From assembly GCA_049306095.1 (NCBI GenBank), contig JBAQPU010000062.1, positions 10,701 to 74,700 of the forward strand: 64,000 nucleotides of DNA, given 5' to 3'. Numbering within the stretch: position 1 is the stretch's first letter; the number at the start of each line of letters is the position of its first letter. The position numbers and the translations under genes were made by a program. Source of the DNA: UBA2336 sp049306095 (GTDB lineage Bacteria > Bacteroidota > Bacteroidia > Cytophagales > Cyclobacteriaceae). Of the stretch, positions 34,614 to 40,713 are shown piece by piece. The notes under the pieces were generated by a model. That model saw only the letters and a list, made by a program, of their open reading frames with translations. It was not told the DNA's origin and searched no databases.

Positions 34614-35510
34614 TTAACGAACAGGAACATTATTCTCTAAAAACGAATAAACGCTCTTATTAAGCTGCCATATTGCTTCATAGTAATCTCCGTCAGCAAT
34701 TCTTTGAGGATCAAAGGAAAATGTCGTACTGACTTGCCGTGGATGTGTTAAGTTTACAGGGCCTTTTCCATATTTTATTTGAAGAACATACCTGCCATTA
34801 ACCTGTTCCAATAGGCCATTTATTAAACTGCATGTTTTAGGTGTTTCGGTATTTCTACTTTGTGCTTTGTAGCAGTCAAAATATTGAAAAACATATTGTT
34901 TTTGATGATACGCCAGCGCATTATTTAAAATATGTGTTAGCTTAAATGCCACTTCCGGACTTGTTCCGGATTTCGAGTCAATAACTTTTCCAATGGCAAG
35001 GCAAAAACAATTCGCTGGCGCATCCGACAAAGGGTTTAGCACCCGATGTACCGGAACAGCAATTTTTGAAAAAACCTTATCGTACGTTCCATAATCATCT
35101 GCCATTAATGTATTGATGGGTATATTTTCAAGGTCTTTGTAAAGAAGTTCAACTTTGGCAACTGTGCTGTCGGTTTCAAAATCTTTAAAGGTAATCTCTG
35201 ATTTATATTTAAATAGACTGCCGTATGAAATGCTAGTCCTATTGTTATACCCAAGGCTTATATCAACAAGCAAATCAATATGTTCTTCAGGATTTTTGGC
35301 TAAATTAACAAACTCGAACTCGTATTTTCCTGATAGTGAATCTATAGCTTCGGAAAGAGCTGTAGCCACCTTATCTGATAATTTGTTTGAATTTTCGACC
35401 TCATTACGTTCAACAGACCTTTTAATTCCAATAGTTATTGGAGTTAAAAATTTTTGCGCATGAATGTTTAATGATGCCAGCATCAATAAAATGAACAATC
35501 GCTGCTTCAT
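34614..35510 (-). CDS. Exported protein of unknown family, paralogue A
   Basis: 298 residues from the ATG at 35510 (MKQRLFILLMLASLNIHAQ, a signal peptide). I do not recognise a domain. Its C-terminal half aligns with the protein at 39058-39999: VPVHRVLNPLSDA with VPMNRVLIPKNAS, VAFKLTHILNNALAYHQKQY with VAINLTHLINNILVYNQPEY, and GDYYEAIWQLNKSVYSF with GDYSEAMLIIYPLLREF. Identity elsewhere is low. It is directly downstream of precursor peptide 1 across a hairpin, just as the paralogue follows precursor 3. A partner, receptor or immunity role for the peptide is an inference from that pairing. Four Cys are present in the mature region. Confidence 0.8.
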   Translation of the reverse strand: MKQRLFILLMLASLNIHAQKFLTPITIGIKRSVERNEVENSNKLSDKVATALSEAIDSLSGKYEFEFVNLAKNPEEHIDLLVDISLGYNNRTSISYGSLFKYKSEITFKDFETDSTVAKVELLYKDLENIPINTLMADDYGTYDKVFSKIAVPVHRVLNPLSDAPANCFCLAIGKVIDSKSGTSPEVAFKLTHILNNALAYHQKQYVFQYFDCYKAQSRNTETPKTCSLINGLLEQVNGRYVLQIKYGKGPVNLTHPRQVSTTFSFDPQRIADGDYYEAIWQLNKSVYSFLENNVPVR

Positions 35511-35524
35511 GAGACTAAAATTTT

Positions 35525-35547
35525 GGCCTGGATTCCATATCCAGGCC
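35525..35547 (-). terminator. Hairpin between precursor 1 and paralogue A
   Basis: GGCCTGGAT (35525-35533) and ATCCAGGCC (35539-35547) are exact complements around a 5-nt loop. On the minus strand the stem is followed by AAAATTTT rather than a clean T-tract. It begins 11 bp after the precursor stop and ends 14 bp before the next ATG. A leaky terminator or RNase-blocking hairpin that raises peptide mRNA over the downstream gene is likely. Confidence 0.7.
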
Positions 35548-35558
35548 ATAAGGTTTAC

Positions 35559-35747
35559 TTAAACTTGAACGATTTCTATACGATTGCATCCAAGATTAGA
35601 CAAGCATGCATTTACCGCATCATCAAAATACTGATAGCAACTTGCATTAACGCCATTAGTACAATAGGCGGCCTCGCTTCCACCTTTAATTTTGCTGCAT
35701 TCCCATACATTTAATGAGAACTGCTCAAACTTTTTCAGTTTTTCCAT
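35559..35747 (-). CDS. Double-glycine precursor peptide 1
   Basis: 62 residues. The leader is residues 1-23, starting MEKLKKFEQFSL and ending KIKGG, followed by a 39-residue core that begins SEAAYC and has four Cys. Leader positions L4, K6, F7, L12, K21, G22 and G23 are shared with the two other precursors of this island. Cleavage after GG by the C39 domain of the exporter at 40714-42921 is expected from family knowledge. An even Cys count in the core, beside a VKOR/thioredoxin gene, suggests disulfides. It lies 44 bp after that oxidoreductase gene and has no TAnnTTTG box of its own. Confidence 0.85.
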   Translation of the reverse strand: MEKLKKFEQFSLNVWECSKIKGGSEAAYCTNGVNASCYQYFDDAVNACLSNLGCNRIEIVQV

Positions 35748-35791
35748 ACATAGTTTATTTTTTTAAACTCTGCATTTTCAGGCTGCAGAAA

Positions 35792-37432
35792 TCACCAATT
35801 TGAAATTTCTATTTTCTCACTTATTAAGTGTCGGATATGGTATTTAAAATCGGTAACATTGTACTCTTCGGGTAGCTTTTTATTGTTAATAAAAAAAGTT
35901 GGTGTTGCATTAATTCCCAGGGATGAACACCATTCATGATGCTTTTTAATTACTTCGTTCAGTGTGGTTTCCTCTTGCGTTATTTTATTGCTGCCAACAC
36001 GTGCCAACCATTTTGTTACATCCTTTTCCCTGTCTTCAAACCAAAAGTTCAAAGCTTCACGAACACTACCCTTATTACCCGACAAAGCATTCTTAATTAT
36101 TTCCTTAGCAACCGTGTTATCAACACTGCCATTTTTATCAGGGTTTACTAAAAATCTAATTTTTACGTTTAAATGATCGGGGTAACGCTGCAACAAATCC
36201 TCTAACTCCTGATGCGCAAATGAACACGGACCACAAAGAGGGTTGGATACAATGGTTATGCTTGTTGGAGCTGATTCATTACCGAGCACTATCTCGCGTG
36301 GGAATTCTTCGATTTCTACTAAAGGTTGTCTTTCAATCAAGGCTTTAAAAATTTTGTTGCTACGCTTAAACTTCAATAATGAACGTTCCAGTCCCTCAAC
36401 GCGCTGGGCTTTAATGAAGGGATCACGGAAGAATAACCAAATAACCACTGGAATTGTAAAGCCCATAAAAATGATTGGAGCTTCGGTTATAACTGAGTTA
36501 AAATCTGCAACCTGAAAGAGAATAAAAAACTCAAGCCAAAATAACATCATAACTGCCAGGCAGAACGGACACCATGCTTTTACAATCCGCCATTGGTAGT
36601 AAATAGAGAAAGCTGTGTATGGAAGCGTAATAATATTGAAGATCAATAGAGAACCAAACGCAGATGCTTTTGCAATGCTCATAAGCAGTAATGACAATGC
36701 TCCACCGGCAAAATAGAGCATTCCTAGTTCAGACATGCTCATCACTCCCATCAACTTCGATGCCGGTGAGTTTAAGATACTATTACAATCAAAGCCTTTG
36801 GCAGCATTACATACTTTATTAACGAAGGTGTTGTTTAACCCCAGTTGTTTAAAGAGCAATACAATGCACAGAGCTAACCCTACTGACTTAATAATAAGTA
36901 AAATGAGCCACGTAAAGAAGAATGATGAATTGAATACCACCATGATAGGAGTAATCAGAAACAGGGCACATAACGAAAGCAAGCAAATTGTCTTTGCCTT
37001 CCCTGCTATCTCAAGTCTTCGCTTTTGAGTGTAATTTTTTTCTCCTGAGTTTTCACTTTTCTCAGCTAACAATACCGCTCCTGTCCATTTACTTTTAAAA
37101 TCTTCAAGCGATTCCAATATTAATCCCTCCACTGAATCAATATAGAAAATTTGATCTTTCACAATTTTTTTTAGCACAACAAAATGACCATTATTCTTGC
37201 GAAGATGCGCAATGGCTGGAAATGGTATCTCATTTAATTGAGTCAAGCTTAAATTGACAGCAAGATTTTCAACTCTCATGTCATGCAAACTCTCGGAAAG
37301 AGAAAGCATACTTGGATAATCGGGATGGTTCTTTGTTTTGCTAAGACTTGCAAGTGTAACGCTAACTCCTAACAGTGAAATAAAGTCTCTAAGGGCTATA
37401 AAAGCATTATCCTCAACATTATTCTGACTCAT
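35792..37432 (-). CDS. C39-like / VKOR / thioredoxin fusion oxidoreductase
   Basis: 546 residues in three parts. Residues 1-125 resemble a C39 peptidase (NGHFVVLKKI, FYIDS keep His83 and Asp99), but there is no Cys before residue 150, so it cannot cleave and may bind leaders. Residues about 145-340 are a VKOR membrane domain with Cys208, Cys216 and the redox pair WCPFC (288, 291). Residues 380-546 are a DsbA-like thioredoxin domain with CGPC (400-403) and a cis-Pro loop ATPTFF. VKOR-thioredoxin fusions pass electrons from new disulfides to quinones. The target here is probably the Cys-rich peptides encoded next to it. Confidence 0.9.
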   Translation of the reverse strand: MSQNNVEDNAFIALRDFISLLGVSVTLASLSKTKNHPDYPSMLSLSESLHDMRVENLAVNLSLTQLNEIPFPAIAHLRKNNGHFVVLKKIVKDQIFYIDSVEGLILESLEDFKSKWTGAVLLAEKSENSGEKNYTQKRRLEIAGKAKTICLLSLCALFLITPIMVVFNSSFFFTWLILLIIKSVGLALCIVLLFKQLGLNNTFVNKVCNAAKGFDCNSILNSPASKLMGVMSMSELGMLYFAGGALSLLLMSIAKASAFGSLLIFNIITLPYTAFSIYYQWRIVKAWCPFCLAVMMLFWLEFFILFQVADFNSVITEAPIIFMGFTIPVVIWLFFRDPFIKAQRVEGLERSLLKFKRSNKIFKALIERQPLVEIEEFPREIVLGNESAPTSITIVSNPLCGPCSFAHQELEDLLQRYPDHLNVKIRFLVNPDKNGSVDNTVAKEIIKNALSGNKGSVREALNFWFEDREKDVTKWLARVGSNKITQEETTLNEVIKKHHEWCSSLGINATPTFFINNKKLPEEYNVTDFKYHIRHLISEKIEISNW

Positions 37433-37448
37433 AAAATTCCAATATTTA

Positions 37449-38033
37449 CTATTTCAAATAGTTACAAATAATTGCTTTACAGTTTTCACAAAGATTATTT
37501 TCAGAATTTAAGAAATTAGTTGCAGATGGCAAACTTGAAACCATGAAACACTTGAGATCATACTCACAATGTTTCAATCCCAATAAATGGCCAACCTCAT
37601 GAATAGAGGTCTTGTACAAGGTATTTTCATACAATGCTTCTGAAGAACTTTCCTCTATTATTTTATTTGATGAAACAATTGCTACATTTTTTGAAGCAAA
37701 CCCTCTGAGTTTTAATTCTTTTCGGCCAATATAAATAGGTCGGCTTGTAAAAAAGAGATAATATTTTTTAGAATTATCCCCAATTGAGTCCTCTGTTTGT
37801 TTAACAAAAGCAGTCACATCAATTTCATCTTTATCTATTATTATAATGTGCGTTGTATCTATATTAAAAGGGACATTGTAAAACAACTCAATTCTACCAA
37901 GAATCCTTTTGTAAAAGTCGCGAGAATAATCGTTTTCCAAATCAATCACTGCAATTTGACTAACTTCTTTTTCCCCATGAAAAGGGGTGTAATTAATCAG
38001 AAGAGCGTAAATTAATATTACCTCAAATCGCAT
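37449..38033 (-). CDS. Archaemetzincin-type zinc metalloprotease
   Basis: 194 residues. The active site is HEVGHLLGLKH (145-155) followed by C156, C162, M164, then exactly 17 residues to C182 and C185. This is the archaemetzincin signature HExxHxxGxxHC-x4-CxM-x17-CxxC with its second structural zinc. The N-terminus (FEVILIYALLINYTPF) is hydrophobic and could export it, unlike most archaemetzincins. It lies between precursor 2 and the VKOR fusion on the same strand, which suggests a role in cutting the peptides or a partner. The region is visibly A/T-rich compared with flanking housekeeping genes. Confidence 0.88.
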   Translation of the reverse strand: MRFEVILIYALLINYTPFHGEKEVSQIAVIDLENDYSRDFYKRILGRIELFYNVPFNIDTTHIIIIDKDEIDVTAFVKQTEDSIGDNSKKYYLFFTSRPIYIGRKELKLRGFASKNVAIVSSNKIIEESSSEALYENTLYKTSIHEVGHLLGLKHCEYDLKCFMVSSLPSATNFLNSENNLCENCKAIICNYLK

Positions 38034-38059
38034 TGAAATACATTACAATTGAAATAAAA

Positions 38060-38082
38060 AAGCTGTCATAATCTGACAGCTT
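38060..38082 (-). terminator. Intrinsic terminator after precursor 2
   Basis: AAGCTGTCA (38060-38068) and TGACAGCTT (38074-38082) pair perfectly around a 5-nt loop. Read on the minus strand the stem is followed by TTTTTTATTT. It lies 18 bp after the stop of precursor 2 and before the metalloprotease gene, so most transcripts from the precursor 2 promoter should end here. Confidence 0.85.
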
Positions 38083-38099
38083 CAATAAAAGAACAAGCC

Positions 38100-38309
38100 T
38101 TAGACGCATTGTTGGCCACAAACGTAAGCTAATCCACAGAACATACACAATTCATAAGCATTTCCACCTTCACCATCCCAGCATCTATCATGCTCTCGTA
38201 CAACAACTGCAGAGGTTACGGCTGGGCAATCTGGAACTTGGCCTCCTTTCAAAAATTTCATTTCATTTAACCCTAAAGATTGGTTTTTAAATTTTTTCAG
38301 TGCACTCAT
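38100..38309 (-). CDS. Double-glycine precursor peptide 2
   Basis: 69 residues from the ATG at 38309. The leader is residues 1-23 (starts MSALKKFKNQSL, ends NEMKFLKGG). The 46-residue core starts QVPDCP and contains six Cys, among them RCW, ELCMFC and VCGQQC. The frame stays open upstream to 38432, but that part lies in a non-coding repeat shared with precursor 3, so the shorter start is preferred. It has its own promoter (-7 box at 38391-38398) and terminator (38060-38082). Maturation by the C39 exporter and disulfide formation are inferred. Confidence 0.87.
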   Translation of the reverse strand: MSALKKFKNQSLGLNEMKFLKGGQVPDCPAVTSAVVVREHDRCWDGEGGNAYELCMFCGLAYVCGQQCV

Positions 38310-38328
38310 TTTATTTTTCTTAATTCTC

Positions 38329-38450
38329 CTACTCATTCGCTTTTCGGTGTCCGCGGCAGGTTTTGTGTTAGTACTCAAAATCCTGCACAGCAAATCTAAA
38401 CGAGTACAGTCCGGCACTGCCGGACTGATCAAAATTTATTAAAAAATTAT
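38329..38450 (-). promoter_or_regulatory. Promoter/leader repeat of precursor 2 (copy of 40309-40430)
   Basis: 122 nt aligning without gaps to 40309-40430 (14 mismatches), offset exactly 1980 bp. On the minus strand it holds the 21-bp palindrome 38407-38427 (arm CAGTCCGGCA), then the -7 box TAGATTTG (38391-38398). About 77 nt of conserved leader run to the ATG. The palindrome covers the place of the -33 element, as expected for a regulator-binding site. No TTTG -33 is visible. Confidence 0.82.
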
Positions 38451-38490
38451 TTCTTCCTCAACGCTCTTAAGTTCATCGAACAATGGCTGA

Positions 38491-38988
38491 CTAAAATTCG
38501 GAATCCAAAACCTGCTTTAACTTCGTTGCAATATCTTTTTGGTATCCCTTTTCATAAAATATTACTGTTCCTTTCCGGTTTATAATAATATTGACAGGAT
38601 AATAGAATACATTGAATGCATCTGCAGCATACTGAGCCTGTTCTACGAGTTCATATACCATCCCGGCCTTTCTTTGAACGTACTCTAAGGCCAGCTTTTT
38701 ATCAATATTAGAAATAGCAATAAAACGGATAGTAGAATCATTCTTGTACGCATTGGCCAATTCATTCAGAAGGGGCAACTCTGATCTGCAAGGGCCACAA
38801 GCGATAAACCAAAAATTAATAACGTAAATATTGTCCCCCGGTTCTCCAATCTGGTATTTGCTTCCGTCAATAGTAGTAACCGAAAATACCGGAGCGGACT
38901 TCCCCAAAAAAGACTCTGAGTTCGAATCCTGGGCTACCATATTCTTCGAAACCAGTATTCCAAAAAGTACGATATAAATTGATCTCAT
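38491..38988 (-). CDS. TlpA/ResA-like secreted thioredoxin
   Basis: 165 residues with a signal peptide (IYIVLFGILVSKNMVAQ). The AhpC/TSA-type thioredoxin fold carries FWFIACGPCRSE with the redox pair C64 and C67, a preceding SAPVFSVTTIDG block and the cis-Pro region FYYPVNIIINRKG. TlpA-like proteins reduce or exchange disulfides outside the cytosol. Beside Cys-rich exported peptides and a VKOR fusion it could proofread or isomerise their disulfides. It lies between paralogue B and the precursor 2 promoter, 69 bp after the former. Confidence 0.9.
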   Translation of the reverse strand: MRSIYIVLFGILVSKNMVAQDSNSESFLGKSAPVFSVTTIDGSKYQIGEPGDNIYVINFWFIACGPCRSELPLLNELANAYKNDSTIRFIAISNIDKKLALEYVQRKAGMVYELVEQAQYAADAFNVFYYPVNIIINRKGTVIFYEKGYQKDIATKLKQVLDSEF

Positions 38989-39057
38989 TTTGCGGGAAAC
39001 ATCGTGTTCATTAAAATAAACTAATAGGCCTCATACATGGCTTCTGAGTGCCACACA

Positions 39058-39999
39058 TTAGTTATCAAATAGGGTGTTCATGAGAATAAACTCACGCAGC
39101 AAAGGATAAATAATTAACATTGCTTCTGAATAATCTCCTGCCAACAATCTATTTTTATTCAATGAGACGATTGTCGTTAAGGGCTCAGGTGCGATTAGAT
39201 TAACATTTTTTCCTTGAAAATTAAAGCTCAGTATAAGCTTACCATTGATATCATCTTTCAAGTTTGCATTTATTATGAATTCCGATTTCTTATGTCTTTT
39301 TCTCCTTGAAAGGTAATTGTTAAAATACACATATTCAGTTGGCCTGCTGAATACCTTCCTTGGATATTCCGGCTGATTGTACACAAGAATATTGTTGATT
39401 AGATGCGTTAGATTAATAGCTACTTTTCTATTACTTTCATTCTCTGTCCGTATAAAATCATTGATGGAAAAAGTTTTTTTGTTACTTGCGTTCTTAGGAA
39501 TTAAAACCCTATTCATCGGTACAAAATATCTCAGCTTACTTCCGAAGCTTATATTCTTAGATAAGTAATGATAGTTAGTACTGTCTTCCATTTCTTGGTC
39601 GTAGGCAAAACAAAAGAAGTTATCTAAGCTTGAAACTTCGCAGCCAAAGTCCTCTACCACATTTTTGTTATAATTATCTTTAATGAATGCTTTAAGACTA
39701 TTACCTGTGAATTTTTTCGATTCGGAGTCAGATTTACCTAACACTAGAAAAATTGAATATTGAGAATTCGTATCTCCGTGAATAACTTTAAAGCCACCAT
39801 CACTTGCAATACTATCTAGCAACTTAGAAAGTGCCGAATTAAGTCTTTTGGCATGTTGAGTTCCATCTTCGATACTCTCATGTAAAACAACATTAGTGTC
39901 AAGGGAAATGGTAGGGGTCACATTTTCTAATCTTAATTTATTGCTACATCCTAAAATGATACTAATAATAAAGAATACTGAATAAATAGATCGGTTCAT
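39058..39999 (-). CDS. Lipoprotein of unknown family, paralogue B
   Basis: 313 residues with a lipoprotein signal (VFFIISIILGC, Cys18). Homologous to paralogue A at 34614-35510 over the C-terminal half: RVLIPKN, VAINLTHLINNILVYNQ, VNLIAPEPLTTIVSL and RLLAGDYSEAM are matched. The Cys anchors B in a membrane, whereas A has a plain signal peptide. It lies 80 bp downstream of precursor 3 on the same strand. Immunity or receptor function for its neighbour peptide is possible, but no family is known to me. Confidence 0.8.
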   Translation of the reverse strand: MNRSIYSVFFIISIILGCSNKLRLENVTPTISLDTNVVLHESIEDGTQHAKRLNSALSKLLDSIASDGGFKVIHGDTNSQYSIFLVLGKSDSESKKFTGNSLKAFIKDNYNKNVVEDFGCEVSSLDNFFCFAYDQEMEDSTNYHYLSKNISFGSKLRYFVPMNRVLIPKNASNKKTFSINDFIRTENESNRKVAINLTHLINNILVYNQPEYPRKVFSRPTEYVYFNNYLSRRKRHKKSEFIINANLKDDINGKLILSFNFQGKNVNLIAPEPLTTIVSLNKNRLLAGDYSEAMLIIYPLLREFILMNTLFDN

Positions 40000-40020
40000 A
40001 TACCATAAATAAAATAAAAG

Positions 40021-40057
40021 AGCCCTCGAGATTGAAGGCCCTAATTAAGGGTTGGCT
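40021..40057 (-). terminator. Possible terminator between precursor 3 and paralogue B
   Basis: An inner stem CCCT (40039-40042)/AGGG (40048-40051) sits inside an outer AGCC (40021-40024)/GGCT (40054-40057) pairing. On the minus strand the structure is followed by CTTTTATTTTATTT. The stems are short, so this would be a weak, leaky terminator. Confidence 0.4.
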
Positions 40058-40079
40058 TTTAATCTCTTAAAAATTAAGA

Positions 40080-40286
40080 TTACTCCTCAAATTGCCAACA
40101 GCCACCACACTCGTCACCGTAATCCTTAACGCATTGCTCTGTGCACGACAAAAGCGTGCTGCATCCCGAATAGCTCCCTTGCATACCTCCTGCAATGTAA
40201 CACTTTATAGCTGCTCTTCCTCCTTTAATTGCCGCTTTAGAAGAGTTACTTAACTCATGCATTGTAAATTTTAATAGTGTTTCCAT
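40080..40286 (-). CDS. Double-glycine precursor peptide 3
   Basis: 68 residues from the ATG at 40286. The leader is residues 1-23 (starts METLLKFTMHEL, ends KAAIKGG), with L4, K6, F7, L12, K21, G22 and G23 as in the other two precursors. The 45-residue core starts RAAIKC, is Gly- and Ser-rich and has six Cys, ending GDECGGCWQFEE. An internal AGG also occurs in the core. The open frame reaches up to 40397, but that part is the shared promoter repeat. It is the precursor nearest to the exporter gene, downstream of the HTH gene. Confidence 0.87.
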   Translation of the reverse strand: METLLKFTMHELSNSSKAAIKGGRAAIKCYIAGGMQGSYSGCSTLLSCTEQCVKDYGDECGGCWQFEE

Positions 40287-40308
40287 TATAAAAATAAAAA
40301 TCTTGTAC

Positions 40309-40430
40309 CTACTCATTCGCTTTTCGGTATCCGCGTCAGGTTTTGTGTTAGTACTCAAAATCCTGCACAGCAAATCTATATGAGTATAGTCCAGCACTGC
40401 TGGACTCTAATAAATCTTTTAAAAAATTAT
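40309..40430 (-). promoter_or_regulatory. Promoter/leader repeat of precursor 3 (copy of 38329-38450)
   Basis: It aligns to 38329-38450 without gaps. The palindrome 40388-40406 (arm AGTCCAGCA) differs from copy 2 by complementary changes in both arms, so symmetry is kept. The -7 box is TAGATTTG at 40371-40378 (minus). The left part of this copy also encodes the last 27 or so codons of the HTH gene, so the promoter lies inside that gene. A 41-nt stretch after the box is identical in both copies. Confidence 0.82.
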
Positions 40431-40686
40431 AGCCCCCTTTCAGGGCTCCCATTTCAGCCGATATGACAACACTGAACTTAAAGGAACGATTGTAATAGAA
40501 TGTTTCCCGTTTCCGGCAATAGCCAATGGGAGCATTTAAATCTTCCCTCATTTCGCGGAGGTGCTCCATCAATAAACTCCTCGAGATACCAATTCTGTTG
40601 GCAAATTCATGACTGGAGCCGGTTTTTTCTGCTTCAATTAATTGATGAATTGCCTTTGTACGTTCAATGTATTTAAAGAGACTCAT
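40348..40686 (-). CDS. HTH regulator with a leader-like C-terminal segment
   Basis: 112 residues from the ATG at 40686; a start at 40710 is possible. Residues 5-60 form a helix-turn-helix domain of the DeoR/HTH_11 type (IERTKAIHQLIEAE, FANRIGISRSLLMEHLREM). Residues 76-85, ISAEMGALKGG in part, repeat the EM-x2-LKGG cleavage-site motif of precursor 2 (NEMKFLKGG), leaving a 27-residue tail. It is 27 bp downstream of the exporter gene and its end overlaps the promoter repeat of precursor 3. It is the obvious candidate to bind the palindrome there. Confidence 0.8.
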   Translation of the reverse strand: MSLFKYIERTKAIHQLIEAEKTGSSHEFANRIGISRSLLMEHLREMREDLNAPIGYCRKRETFYYNRSFKFSVVISAEMGALKGGYNFLKDLLESSSAGLYSYRFAVQDFEY

Positions 40687-40713
40687 GTTGAATAAAGTTA
40701 ATAGTTTCAAATA

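Noticed and set aside
38310..38432. Upstream extension of precursor 2 (and 40287-40397 of precursor 3) as a longer conserved leader peptide
   Set aside because: The similarity is at the nucleotide level with changes that alter amino acids, and the segment contains the -7 box and palindrome, so it is promoter and leader RNA rather than coding.
38915..38945. GTTCGAATCC followed by TACCA, resembling a tRNA T-loop and 3' end
   Set aside because: The flanking bases do not form a T-stem, there is no upstream cloverleaf, and the site lies within the thioredoxin coding sequence.
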